From: Enterococcus diestrammenae
GTDB taxonomy: Bacteria; Bacillota; Bacilli; Lactobacillales; Enterococcaceae
Direction of reading: 5' to 3'
NCBI RefSeq assembly: GCF_009933255.1
Contig: NZ_MAEI01000053.1
Span: forward strand, 37,871-101,870
Length of the DNA stretch: 64,000 nt
The notes under the pieces are model-generated. The model was not told the origin of the DNA and ran no database searches. It was given only the letters and a program-made list of their open reading frames with translations. Numbering within the stretch: the first letter of the stretch is position 1; the number at the start of each line of letters is the position of its first letter. Shown here in pieces: positions 37,373-46,057 of this stretch. The position numbers were made by a program, and so were the translations under genes.

Positions 37373-38731
37373 ATGCGGGACTTAACAAAAGGCTTCCCAG
37401 CCAAACTCATTTTCTTATTTACAATTCCTTTGTTGGTGGGGAATATTTTCCAGCAATTTTACAATATGGTGGACATGATCATTGTTGGTCAAACTCTGGG
37501 GAAAGAAGCACTGGCTGCTGTGGGATCCACAGGTAGTATCACCTTTTTAATCATTGGTTTTGCACAAGGGTTGAGTACGGGCCTTTCCATTATCACCGCT
37601 CAGCGTTTTGGCGCCAAAGATTATCGACGTGTCCGGCGTAGTTTTGCAGTCAGCGTGGTTATTAGCCTGATCGTTACTGTTATTTTGACAGTGGCTAGCT
37701 TGCTGTTGATTGACCCCTTGTTACACGTCATGCAGACACCTTCAGATATATACGATCAAGCCAAAGAGTTTATCACGATTATTCTTGGGGGAATGTTCGC
37801 TTCCATGGCTTTCAACCTATTATCCAATATGATTCGCGCACTGGGTGATAGTCGTACACCCTTATTCTTTTTGATCTTCGCTGTAATCATCAATGTTGTT
37901 TTTGACCTCCTGTTTATCATCAATTTCCAGATGGGGGTTGCCGGAGCCGCTTGGGCAACGATTATCGCACAGCTGGCCTCCTCTGTGATGTGTTATCTCT
38001 ATATTCTCAAAAAAATACCGCTACTCCAGTTGAAAAAACGCGACTTTTACGTGCGGAAATCAGAATACAAACTCCATTTCAATGCCGGTTTACCGATGGC
38101 TTTTCAAACTTCGATTATCGCTATCGGTGCCGTAATTTTGCAAGCCGCTTTGAATAGCCTCGGAACCGATGTGGTAGCCGCCCAAGCAGCTGCTAGCCGG
38201 ATTGATCAATTTGCTACCCAACCCATGAACTCGTTTGGTTTAGCCATGGCAACGTTTACTGGTCAAAACTTTGGCGCCAAACAATACCGACGAATCCTTA
38301 CCGGCGTCAAACAATGTCTCATTATGAGTATCAGCTTTTCTTTGGTTGCCGGTTTTGTTGTGATCACATTTGGGCAAAATTTTGTCTCCCTTTTTGTCAA
38401 TCCTAGTGAAACACATGTTTTTCACTTAGCCCAGCTCTATTTTACTGTCAACGGTAGTCTCTACTGGGTTTTGGCTATTCTCTTCATTCTCCGCTACACT
38501 TTACAGGGTTTAGGACAAGCAAAAGTACCGACAATTGCTGGCATGATGGAATTAATTATGCGTTCTTTTGCAGCCATCTTTTTAACACAACTCTTCAGTT
38601 ATGCTGGGGCTGTTTGGGCATCTCCTTTGGCCTGGGCTGGCTCGGTCGCGGTATTACTTTATTCCTATTTAAAAGCTATTAAAGTCTTGCGAAAACTGGC
38701 GGAAACCCATGAAACTGAGTTAACTGAATGA
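37373..38731 (+). CDS. MATE-family efflux transporter
   Basis: 452-residue, 12-TM multidrug/Na+ antiporter. MATE signatures: GFPAKLIFLFTIPLLVGNIFQQFYN start, VDMIIVG, GLSTGLSIITAQRFGA and the second-half RIDQFATQPMNSFG. ATG 37373 follows AAAGGAAGGA; the frame continues upstream to 37250 without a ribosome site. Single gene ended by a bidirectional terminator. Confidence 0.9.
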   Translation: MRDLTKGFPAKLIFLFTIPLLVGNIFQQFYNMVDMIIVGQTLGKEALAAVGSTGSITFLIIGFAQGLSTGLSIITAQRFGAKDYRRVRRSFAVSVVISLIVTVILTVASLLLIDPLLHVMQTPSDIYDQAKEFITIILGGMFASMAFNLLSNMIRALGDSRTPLFFLIFAVIINVVFDLLFIINFQMGVAGAAWATIIAQLASSVMCYLYILKKIPLLQLKKRDFYVRKSEYKLHFNAGLPMAFQTSIIAIGAVILQAALNSLGTDVVAAQAAASRIDQFATQPMNSFGLAMATFTGQNFGAKQYRRILTGVKQCLIMSISFSLVAGFVVITFGQNFVSLFVNPSETHVFHLAQLYFTVNGSLYWVLAILFILRYTLQGLGQAKVPTIAGMMELIMRSFAAIFLTQLFSYAGAVWASPLAWAGSVAVLLYSYLKAIKVLRKLAETHETELTE

Positions 38732-38792
38732 GCCCGCTCAACAAGGGGCTGATACCAACAAAAAACGATTCCTGACCAACCTTAAAGCAATT

Positions 38793-38848
38793 AAAAAAGT
38801 TCCTCCTGTACTAGACTACATGCGCTTGCACAGGGGAACTTTTTTATT
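38793..38848. terminator. Bidirectional terminator between MATE and P-II genes
   Basis: AAAAAGTTCCTCCTGT / ACAGGGGAACTTTTT. Confidence 0.8.
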
Positions 38849-39236
38849 ATCCTTTTGGCGAATCTTCATTATCCAAGAAGGTATCCATTTCCACCACTTG
38901 GCGATAGGAATTAATCGCTGTAATCCCGACAACTTTGGAAATATCAATCGCAAAGCAAATTCCATTGCCCGGTTTGTCAATCTTAATCCCCCGGCTAATT
39001 TCATTCATGACTTCAGCCGTCAAGCTATCTGGGACCAAGGTAATCACGATATCTTTTTCAGGATCAATCTCCAAGCCAAAAAACTTAGCTTTCTCATGAG
39101 CCCCTGTCCCACGCCCATGGAGAATGGTGCCACCGTTTGCGCCAGCTTTTTTGGAATGATCGATAACCTCTTCTCCCATTCCCCGATCTACAATTGTTAC
39201 AATCATTTCTAAATTCAATGCTACTGGTTTATCCAT
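38847..39236 (-). CDS. P-II-like nitrogen-regulatory-type protein
   Basis: 129-residue protein of the GlnB/P-II superfamily: beta strand LEMIVTIVDRGMGEEV, then a T-loop-like segment GGTILHGRGT and the ISKVVGITAINS end. It lacks a conventional uridylylation loop. GGAGGAG precedes ATG 39236, which overlaps the preceding gene by 8 nt. In this operon it probably senses a nucleotide and gates the two DUF1538 membrane proteins, by analogy with GlnK-AmtB; this is inference. Confidence 0.8.
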   Translation of the reverse strand: MDKPVALNLEMIVTIVDRGMGEEVIDHSKKAGANGGTILHGRGTGAHEKAKFFGLEIDPEKDIVITLVPDSLTAEVMNEISRGIKIDKPGNGICFAIDISKVVGITAINSYRQVVEMDTFLDNEDSPKG

Positions 39237-40005
39237 TATTCTCCTCCGTTTCTTGTAACTTCCGCAGGGCCGCTTTGTCCCGTTCTTCTTTTCGTTTGTA
39301 AATGTAGCCTAAAGCTAAGGTGGATAAAATCGGTGTTAAAGCGATTAACGCCACCACTCCAAAGCCATCAATCAGGGGACTGCGCCCTTCAATCTCAGCA
39401 GCGATTGCCACTGCCATGGATAAGATAAACGTCGAACACATGGGCCCGGTGGCGACTCCGCCGTTATCAAAAGCCATGGCTAAAAACATATTGTCGACTT
39501 TACGTCCCAATAAAAAGACCAACAAATAGCCGGGAATCAAGAAATAATACAAACTAAAACCAACAAGTAACCGCCACATTGACAAGGCGACTGCTACCCC
39601 AATTCCAATTGAAACTACAGCCAGAAGGACGCGACGCTTCACTGATCCGCCACTTTCTTCCTCGACTTGTTTCACCATCACATGGATTGCTGGTTCGGCA
39701 AAGCCAACTAAAAAGCCCATGATAAAACCTAGCGGAATCAAAATATAATTATTTTCTAGTCTTGCTAGCTCGGTTCCTAAATGCTGCCCTACAGGAACAT
39801 AAGCTATGTTGACCCCATGGAGAAACAAGATTAAACCGACAGTCGTGATCAGAAAACCAATCATGATTTCGCTAAATTTTTTCGGTCGCAATTTTAAACT
39901 CGCAAAATTTAAGATGATAAACAAAAGAACGATCGGTGCAATCGCCATTAACACTTCCACAAGTTGCGTATCGATTCCTGTAAAAATTTGTTTAAGGAGA
40001 TTCAT
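39229..40005 (-). CDS. DUF1538 membrane protein (second)
   Basis: 258-residue polytopic membrane protein of unknown function. Repeated family features shared with the neighbouring gene: GFAEPAIHVMVKQVEE, GIGVAVALSMWR, and the AFDNGGVATGPMCSTFILSMA motif, a likely substrate-binding hairpin. Its ATG overlaps the previous stop as ATGA, so translation is coupled. The two DUF1538 proteins look like halves of one transporter. Confidence 0.82.
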   Translation of the reverse strand: MNLLKQIFTGIDTQLVEVLMAIAPIVLLFIILNFASLKLRPKKFSEIMIGFLITTVGLILFLHGVNIAYVPVGQHLGTELARLENNYILIPLGFIMGFLVGFAEPAIHVMVKQVEEESGGSVKRRVLLAVVSIGIGVAVALSMWRLLVGFSLYYFLIPGYLLVFLLGRKVDNMFLAMAFDNGGVATGPMCSTFILSMAVAIAAEIEGRSPLIDGFGVVALIALTPILSTLALGYIYKRKEERDKAALRKLQETEENNG

Positions 40006-40685
40006 TTAAAAATCACCCCCAAAATCATAACCGCCAATACCGGACCTAAGGAGGAAACCCCCACCATGCCGAAACTATCACTATCCCCTTTGCCTTGGTG
40101 GATCATACTGGTAATCCCACTGGCCAAGGCCAAAATAAAGGGTACTGTCACCGGTCCAGTGGTTACGCCGCCTGCATCAAAAGCGATGGGCATAAACTCA
40201 GGACTGGTGAAAAAAGACATAGCAAAGACGGCAAAATAGCCAATTAACATCATTTTATAATAAGACAGGCGAAAGAGGGTTCGCAAGAGGGCAAACGCCA
40301 GAAAAATCCCCGTTCCAACACTAACCACACCAATCAAAATCATTTTAGTGATCGCCCCGTCAGAAATATCTCGAACTTGTGAAGCTAAGACCTGTACGGA
40401 AGGTTCGGCTATCGTAATACCGATCCCTATCGCAAATCCCAAACTCAGCATAATTACGAGGCTGCGTTTTTTGATCATATATTCCCCAACCAAAGCGCCT
40501 ACTCGTAGCATGGAATAATCGGCACCAAACAAAAAGAGCGCCATACCCACCATCATAATACCAGCCCCAACGATAAAAGTAATTAAATCGTCTTGTGGTA
40601 ACGGTGCAAAGATAATTGTTAAGGCCAGTATCAAGACCGTCATAGGCAAGATAGCAACAATGACTTCTTGAAAACTTTTTTTCAA
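40002..40685 (-). CDS. DUF1538 membrane protein (first)
   Basis: 227-residue membrane protein, homologous to its partner: TIAEPSVQVLASQVRD, VGTGIFLAFALLR, AFDAGGVTTGPVTVPFILALA. First gene of a three-gene overlapping operon DUF1538-DUF1538-P-II. The TTG at 40685 is 7 nt after AGGAGG; the frame extends to 40727 through that ribosome site. Function unknown. Confidence 0.82.
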   Translation of the reverse strand: MKKSFQEVIVAILPMTVLILALTIIFAPLPQDDLITFIVGAGIMMVGMALFLFGADYSMLRVGALVGEYMIKKRSLVIMLSLGFAIGIGITIAEPSVQVLASQVRDISDGAITKMILIGVVSVGTGIFLAFALLRTLFRLSYYKMMLIGYFAVFAMSFFTSPEFMPIAFDAGGVTTGPVTVPFILALASGITSMIHQGKGDSDSFGMVGVSSLGPVLAVMILGVIFK

Positions 40686-40902
40686 TAGAATTCCTCCTTT
40701 GTGATTTTTACGAGCGCCTATTTTCAATAATGAGAAAAATCAGACAAACAAAAGAATAGTTATCACTTACAACAGCTAGCATCATATTCAAATAGGAAAC
40801 GCTCTCTATTGAGTGTAACCTAAAATTTCACAAGATGCGAATTTGTTTTTTTCATAAATCGGTGGATTTGTGCTAAGATAGCCCAGAAAGTGAGGAATTG
40901 TC

Positions 40903-42258
40903 TTGAAACCGAAAATCTTTTCAAAAACCTTTTACATCACCATAGGAATTGTCTTGGGACTTGTTGTGATAGCTTTTCTGCTGATCAATACCCCTTTTAC
41001 CCCACCGAATCAAAAACAATCATCTAATAAAAGTCAGCAAACCTTTTTTATTCTTTCTGATACCCATTTTCTAGCCCCAGAATTACATGATGATGGCAAG
41101 GCTTTTACCTTCATCAAAGGAACGGCTGCTGGTAAGGATCTGGACTATCAAAAGGCTAGCTTGGAAGCATTTGTCGCCACCGCTTTGAGGGATAAACCCG
41201 ATGGCATCATTATTACTGGCGATCTAACCTTAAACGGCGAAAAAATCAGTGCCGAAAAAATGGTGCAGCTCTTCGCCCCACTGGCTGATGCAAAGATTCC
41301 TTTGTATTGCATTCCCGGCAACCATGATATCCACGATGGTTGGGCTCGAAAATATCAAGGATCCGAGCAAAAAACTACTCCGCAAATCAGCCCCGAAGAC
41401 TTTAAAAAGATTTTCTCTCAAGGTTATCAAAATGCTCTAGCAACCGCCCCTGAGGATTTAAGTTACAGTTTATCCATCAATGCTGATTATCGTTTGATAC
41501 TCTTAGATAGTAACCTATACACTCGTGATGATAGTGGCTCGCAGCCGGTGACTCAAGGCAAGTTGCGGGATTCCACCTTGAAGTGGTTAAGAGAACAATT
41601 AGAAGCTGCTAAAGAAGCCAAGCAACACAGTTTGCTTTTTATTCATCACAATCTTCTGAAGCACAATCCCACAGTTTACAAGGGTTATGTTCTGGAAAAT
41701 GCCGAGACTGTAAAAAAACTTCTAAAGGACTATGATGTGCCAGCAGTCTTTTCTGGCCATATTCACGCACAAGATATCATGCAAGAAGATGGTTTAACGG
41801 AAATCGTAAGCAGTTCCTTTGCAATTATTGATCATGGCTATGGCGTCTTAACTCTCTCTGATTCGAAAATCGATTACCAACGCAAAACCATCAGTGTTTC
41901 CAGCTGGGCAAAATCGCAGACCAATTTAGATGAAAAACTCAAAAAAAAGTTAAGTCAACATGATGACTACCTGTACCATCTTTTTGATCAAGATGGTCAG
42001 CGTCTTGCCTATCAAACCTTGATGGAACAAGGTATTTATGATGAAAAGACCTTGGAACCTGTTGCCCAATTTGTCGGCCAAACCAATATCGATTATTTCC
42101 GTGGTACAGATTTTATTTCTGATGAAAAACTACAAACACTCAAACAGCAATCCGGATACCAATTGCTAGCTAAACACTCCGATTTTCTAAAAGACTATGT
42201 TGATTTTGCCTTACAGGATCAAAATCTCAACGATCAAAAATGGCGACACCGTTATTAG
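40903..42258 (+). CDS. Membrane-anchored metallophosphoesterase
   Basis: 451 residues: N-terminal membrane helix (~10-28), extracellular calcineurin-like phosphoesterase. Metal motifs ILSDTHF, ITGDLT, PGNHDIHDGW, FIHHNL and FSGHIHAQ are complete. A ~130-residue C-terminal helical extension follows. Substrate unknown. The start is TTG at 40903, backed by GTGAGGA 8 nt upstream. Confidence 0.87.
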   Translation: MKPKIFSKTFYITIGIVLGLVVIAFLLINTPFTPPNQKQSSNKSQQTFFILSDTHFLAPELHDDGKAFTFIKGTAAGKDLDYQKASLEAFVATALRDKPDGIIITGDLTLNGEKISAEKMVQLFAPLADAKIPLYCIPGNHDIHDGWARKYQGSEQKTTPQISPEDFKKIFSQGYQNALATAPEDLSYSLSINADYRLILLDSNLYTRDDSGSQPVTQGKLRDSTLKWLREQLEAAKEAKQHSLLFIHHNLLKHNPTVYKGYVLENAETVKKLLKDYDVPAVFSGHIHAQDIMQEDGLTEIVSSSFAIIDHGYGVLTLSDSKIDYQRKTISVSSWAKSQTNLDEKLKKKLSQHDDYLYHLFDQDGQRLAYQTLMEQGIYDEKTLEPVAQFVGQTNIDYFRGTDFISDEKLQTLKQQSGYQLLAKHSDFLKDYVDFALQDQNLNDQKWRHRY

Positions 42259-42298
42259 GATCTCCTTTGGAAAGTAAAAAGCTTTCCTTCTCTTCCAG

Positions 42299-42345
42299 CC
42301 AAGCAACCTGATACTACCTAAAGTTCATTGCTTGGCTTTGAAATT
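42299..42345 (+). terminator. Terminator after metallophosphoesterase
   Basis: AGCCAAGCAA / TTGCTTGGCT, then a T-containing tract. Confidence 0.6.
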
Positions 42346-42497
42346 TGAAATTTCCACGGTAAAAGTTTTTTCACAAGATCAAAGGGCAGGATTCTTGACC
42401 TTTAGGTTTCGCCAGATTTGCCTTTTTAACGGTAAAGGGGTTCGTTGATCTTTATTTTGAATTAAGAAAGGTTGAACGAACTCGTTCAGCTCTTGAG

Positions 42498-42554
42498 AAT
42501 TAAGGCGCAACCGACACATGATAAAGAACATCATGTGTCGGTTGCGCCTTAATT
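42498..42554. repeat. 25-bp perfect hairpin
   Basis: Left arm 42498-42522 begins AATTAAGGCGCAACCG, right arm 42530-42554 is its exact complement, 7-nt loop AAAGAAC. No T-run follows, so it is not an ordinary terminator. It lies 4 nt before repeat copy 2. Confidence 0.85.
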
Positions 42555-42558
42555 TCAA

Positions 42559-42696
42559 TGATGCCAGTTGGACTTAGCGACTTTTGCTTAGTTTAACTGT
42601 CTGCGGTAGTAGAGCTAGTTCGTGAAGCTAGACATTTTTAGACTTGGTATTATAGAATTTACACTTGTGAAACTTTATAATACCTTAGTCTACAAA
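42559..42696 (+). repeat. Dispersed intergenic repeat, copy 2 (type A)
   Basis: Best-folding copy: GTTGGACTTAGC / GCTTAGTTTAAC (with G-T pairs), AGCTAGTTCGTGAAGCT, and a terminal stem TAGACTTGGTATTAT / ATAATACCTTAGTCTA. Directly followed by a terminator. Confidence 0.78.
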
Positions 42697-42741
42697 AAAT
42701 GACTCGTCTCTCAGAAATAGAGAGCACGAGTCATTTTTTTC
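42694..42741. terminator. Bidirectional terminator
   Basis: AAAAAATGACTCGT / ACGAGTCATTTTTTT with inner CTCTC/GAGAG; serves the 3D-domain gene on the minus strand. Confidence 0.85.
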
Positions 42742-42754
42742 TTATTTGATTGTC

Positions 42755-43420
42755 TTAGTCAAGAATCGTTACTTTGACTTGACGACGTCCCCAGGCTTCA
42801 CATTGTGCGTAAGAAGAGAAATGGACATCAATAATATTACCTTGGATAGCACCACCGGTATCCACCGCATAGGCTTCCCCATATCCTTCAACATACAAAT
42901 GTGTGCCCAACGGAATCACACTTGGATCGACTGCTACCGCCATCGGATTTTCTAGCAAGTTTTGACCAGTCGCGGTATAAATCCCACCACCGAGGGAATC
43001 TGCTGGATCTGAGCTGTATGCTGTTGCTTCCATGTACATCGTCGTACCAGAGTAGTTGCTGGCAGAATCAGTATTTGCGGCTTCTGTGACAGGTGTTTCT
43101 TCCGTTTGTGTTTCCGTCACTTCAGTGGATTCGTTAGATTCGTTGGATTCGTTCGTTGCTTTCGGTGCGACTGTTGCATCTTTGTCAGTATTGATAAGTA
43201 ATACTTCACCATCATAGATCATGTCGGTGTCTTCAATCGCGTTATCCGCTGCGATTTTATCAATATAGTTTTCTGAACCGTAATATTTAACGGATAAGCC
43301 CCACAATGTATCAGAAGGCTCCACCACATGTTCGATTTCTGCTGCATCAGCTTTCCCGCCGAATGCCACGATCCCAGCCACTACGGCGGAACCAAATAAG
43401 AATGATTTTACTAGTTTCAT
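42755..43420 (-). CDS. Secreted LysM and 3D-domain cell-wall protein
   Basis: 221 residues. Signal peptide ending GGKADA|AE (~residue 26), one LysM peptidoglycan-binding domain (HVVEPSDTLWGLSVKYYG), a Ser/Thr/Glu linker with three NES repeats (tandem 9-bp units in the DNA), and a C-terminal 3D domain with TAYSSD, AVDPSVIPLGTHLYV, AVDTGG and IDVHF, as in YocH or MltA-like lytic enzymes. Probably cleaves or remodels peptidoglycan. ATG 43420 follows AAGGAGACG. Homologues are often under WalRK; a WalR-like TGTAAT-N5-TGTCAT lies at 43624-43640 (minus), rather far upstream. Confidence 0.9.
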   Translation of the reverse strand: MKLVKSFLFGSAVVAGIVAFGGKADAAEIEHVVEPSDTLWGLSVKYYGSENYIDKIAADNAIEDTDMIYDGEVLLINTDKDATVAPKATNESNESNESTEVTETQTEETPVTEAANTDSASNYSGTTMYMEATAYSSDPADSLGGGIYTATGQNLLENPMAVAVDPSVIPLGTHLYVEGYGEAYAVDTGGAIQGNIIDVHFSSYAQCEAWGRRQVKVTILD

Positions 43421-43489
43421 AGATTCGTCTCCTTCATGTTGCAATCTGTCTTGCTGACGTAGACTATCATAACAACAATCGACCCTTTC

Positions 43490-43511
43490 TTGGTAACATC
43501 ACCGTTACCAA
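43490..43511. promoter_or_regulatory. Palindromic operator-like site upstream of LysM-3D gene
   Basis: TTGGTAAC-ATCACC-GTTACCAA, perfect 8-bp arms, 70 nt upstream of the ATG. Binding protein unknown. Confidence 0.5.
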
Positions 43512-43890
43512 TTATTTCAGTCTTGTGAGATTGTTACAAAATAACAAGTTTATTGATGACACCAGTTATGAAATCTGTAAAATCAAGCCTTCATGGCTAT
43601 TGAATTTTTCTGATAATTGTAACATGACAAAAATATTACAGGTTAAAATCGTAAATTTTGATTAATTTCCTCTTTAAATCACTATATACAAGGGAGAAAG
43701 ATTACATCATTCTATCAGTTGTAATCTGAGCTTCATGGAAAAGCACCCACATGTAAACGTTGCCAAATGAATAACACCTTAATCGAGATATTTTCGTCAA
43801 AATCCCCCTTCTTTTCGCATTTTTTTGCTATTTCTTTGCAAAGTGTCTTTCTGATAACAAAAAGAGACCGTTAGCTTGGGAAACTTCCAA
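43512..43890. other. ~380-nt gene-free stretch with small palindromes
   Basis: Contains AGATTACA / TGTAATCT around 43700-43728 and an exact cre consensus match TGTAAACGTTGCCA at 43752-43765. No ORF recognised. Confidence 0.4.
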
Positions 43891-43891
43891 C

Positions 43892-43926
43892 AAAAAAAAG
43901 ACCTACGATGAGAATTCACCGTAGGC
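43892..43926 (-). terminator. Terminator of the 46-residue gene
   Basis: GCCTACGGTGA / TCATCGTAGGT, 4-nt loop, then T8 on the minus strand. Confidence 0.8.
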
Positions 43927-43944
43927 ACTGGAAATGATAGCCAA

Positions 43945-44085
43945 TTATTTATTGAAGATTTTTGGTCCTTTACGCATGTTTTTACGATCATTCTTAGGTG
44001 TTTCCATTTGTTGCGAACGACCGCCACCTTGTTTCTTTTCAATCAGTTCCTTCATTTTTGCTTTCGCATCTTTGGTTGTGCTCAT
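43945..44085 (-). CDS. Small basic protein, 46 residues
   Basis: Too short for routine calling but convincing: ATG at 44085, AAAAGGCGGTGG upstream, stop at 43945 and a strong terminator right after. Product is MSTTKDAKAKMKELIEKK..., lysine-rich, GGGRSQQ in the middle and NMRKGPKIFNK at the end. Predicted helical N-terminus and flexible basic tail. Similar small lysine-rich proteins occur in Lactobacillales but no function is recognised. Confidence 0.65.
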   Translation of the reverse strand: MSTTKDAKAKMKELIEKKQGGGRSQQMETPKNDRKNMRKGPKIFNK

Positions 44086-44392
44086 TTTGCCACCGCCTTT
44101 TCGTTTCTCTATCAGTTCTTGCTTTGCTCCACTGTTTATCCTACTAGTAAATCAACTTCCCCATCATACAGAATAAGCCGCAATCAAGCAAGTAGATTTT
44201 TTTATTCCAACTAAATAGTCCGAATTTTTATAGAATTAAATAGAAAGAACATCTTTAAATCGAGGGTTAATTGTGATATTCTTAACGTTGATTTTCCCTT
44301 ATTTTAAACTGTTAGAAAAGTTCCAATAATTGGTACTTTTTGCCAGCGATAATGGAAGTCATATTTTTTATTACCCGAAAAGGAGAAATGCA
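44086..44392. other. Divergent intergenic region
   Basis: About 300 nt between the small basic protein and the permease. AT-rich; no convincing promoter pair, riboswitch or repeat identified. Confidence 0.4.
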
Positions 44393-45865
44393 ATGAGTAC
44401 GAACCAAAAACAATTACGTTGGACCAACATTGGTATCATCGCCTTCAGTATGGTCTGGGGCTTGGGCAACGTGGTTAATAACTATGCACAACAAGGTCTC
44501 TCGGTTGTGACATCATGGATTATCATCTTACTGCTCTATTTTATTCCCTATGCCCTGATTGTCGGTCAACTAGGTTCTACCTTTAAAGACAGTAACGGCG
44601 GTGTCAGCTCGTGGGTGGAAAAAACAACTACGAAAAAGCTAGCTTTCTACGCTGCTTGGACTTACTGGGTAGTCCATATCCCTTACTTGGCTCAAAAACC
44701 CCAAGGTATCTTGATTGCCCTCGGTTGGGCCGTAAAAGGTGACGGCACACTTGTTTCTTCGCTGCCAATCACCACTGTCGCTTTGTTAAGCTTGGCAATT
44801 TTCTTAGCCTTTTTGTATCTTTCAACAAAAGGCTTGTCCACTTTGAAAGTAATCGGTGGTTTGGCGGGCTCTGCGATGTTTGTGATGTCCATTCTGTTTA
44901 TCCTGTTAGCGATTGGCGCCCCAGCGATTAATTCTGGTGTTAGTTTAGCAACACCCCATATGGATAAACTATCCAGCTATATTCCTAAGTTTGACTTTAG
45001 CTATTTTACAACAATTTCGATGTTGGTCTTTGCTGTCGGTGGAGCTGAAAAAATCTCCCCTTACGTTAACCAAACGAAAAACCCTGCCAAAGAGTTTCCA
45101 AAAGGCATGATTCTTTTAGCCGCAATGGTGGGTATTAGTGCCATTTTAGGCTCAATTGCCATGGGGATGCTTTTTGCTAGCAACAATATCCCCGAAGATT
45201 TAATGGCAAACGGCGCATACACCGCTTTCCAAAAATTAGGAAACTACTATGGTATCGGCAATGCTTTGATGATTATTTATGCCCTGACCAATACCGTCGG
45301 CCAGATTTCTGCCTTAGCCTTCTCCATCGATGCTCCTTTGCAAATCTTACTCGCCGATGCTGACCCAGAGTTTATTCCTCAGTGGTTACGCCAACGCACG
45401 GCAAAAGGAACCTTGAAAAATGGCTACCTTCTTACCGGGATTTTAGTAAGTATTTTGATCCTCCTCCCGGTCTTGGGTATCGGTAACATGAATGAACTTG
45501 TGAAATGGATGACGAACTTAAATTCTGTGGTTATGCCATTGCGTTATTTGTGGGTCTTCTTTGCCTTTATGATGCTTAACAAAGCCCACAAAGAATATCA
45601 ATCAGAGTATAAATTCTTGAAAAATCGTAAAGCTGGTTTTGCAGTAGGCCTGTGGTGCTTCCTCTTTACCGCCTTTGCTTGCTTGTTGGGAATCTTCCCT
45701 AAGATGGAATTGGACTTGTCCTCAAAAGCTTGGTGGTTCCAAATGATCTCTAACATCTTGACACCAATTGCTTTAATCTTATTAGGCGCGATTTTACCTA
45801 TTATTGCTAAACGCAACAAACGTTCCAAACCGACTGAAGATACCAAGCCTGTCTCCTCCATTTAA
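44393..45865 (+). CDS. APC-family amino acid permease (GadC/YjeM-like)
   Basis: 490-residue, ~12-TM transporter. N-terminal WTNIGIIAFSMVWGLGNVVNN and GGVSSWVEK match the glutamate:GABA antiporter / YjeM branch of the APC family; the substrate is not determinable. ATG 44393 follows AAAAGGAGAAATGCA; the frame extends to 44330 without a ribosome site. Monocistronic. Confidence 0.87.
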   Translation: MSTNQKQLRWTNIGIIAFSMVWGLGNVVNNYAQQGLSVVTSWIIILLLYFIPYALIVGQLGSTFKDSNGGVSSWVEKTTTKKLAFYAAWTYWVVHIPYLAQKPQGILIALGWAVKGDGTLVSSLPITTVALLSLAIFLAFLYLSTKGLSTLKVIGGLAGSAMFVMSILFILLAIGAPAINSGVSLATPHMDKLSSYIPKFDFSYFTTISMLVFAVGGAEKISPYVNQTKNPAKEFPKGMILLAAMVGISAILGSIAMGMLFASNNIPEDLMANGAYTAFQKLGNYYGIGNALMIIYALTNTVGQISALAFSIDAPLQILLADADPEFIPQWLRQRTAKGTLKNGYLLTGILVSILILLPVLGIGNMNELVKWMTNLNSVVMPLRYLWVFFAFMMLNKAHKEYQSEYKFLKNRKAGFAVGLWCFLFTAFACLLGIFPKMELDLSSKAWWFQMISNILTPIALILLGAILPIIAKRNKRSKPTEDTKPVSSI

Positions 45866-45868
45866 ATC

Positions 45869-45903
45869 TTTGCTGTCTGCCATTTGGCGGGCAGCTTTTT
45901 TCA
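45869..45903 (+). terminator. Terminator of the permease gene
   Basis: GCTGTCTGCC / GGCGGGCAGC then T6. Confidence 0.7.
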
Positions 45904-45986
45904 TGTTCACGATTATAAATTAGCCAATCAACCATTGCACTGACAAAATGCTACACAAGAAACGCTTCTTTAAGGAAACCCACTTT

Positions 45987-46015
45987 TTGTCAACCTTACC
46001 AATCTTTGATACTAT
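45987..46015 (+). promoter_or_regulatory. Promoter of the dehydrogenase gene
   Basis: TTGTCA, 17 nt, TACTAT, ~43 nt before the ATG. Confidence 0.55.
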
Positions 46016-46057
46016 AAATTGGTATTAGATAAAGTTATTAATAGAAAGGAACATTTG

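Noticed and set aside
43797..44042. 81-codon minus-strand ORF near the small basic protein
   Set aside because: Out of frame with the real 46-residue gene and runs through its terminator.
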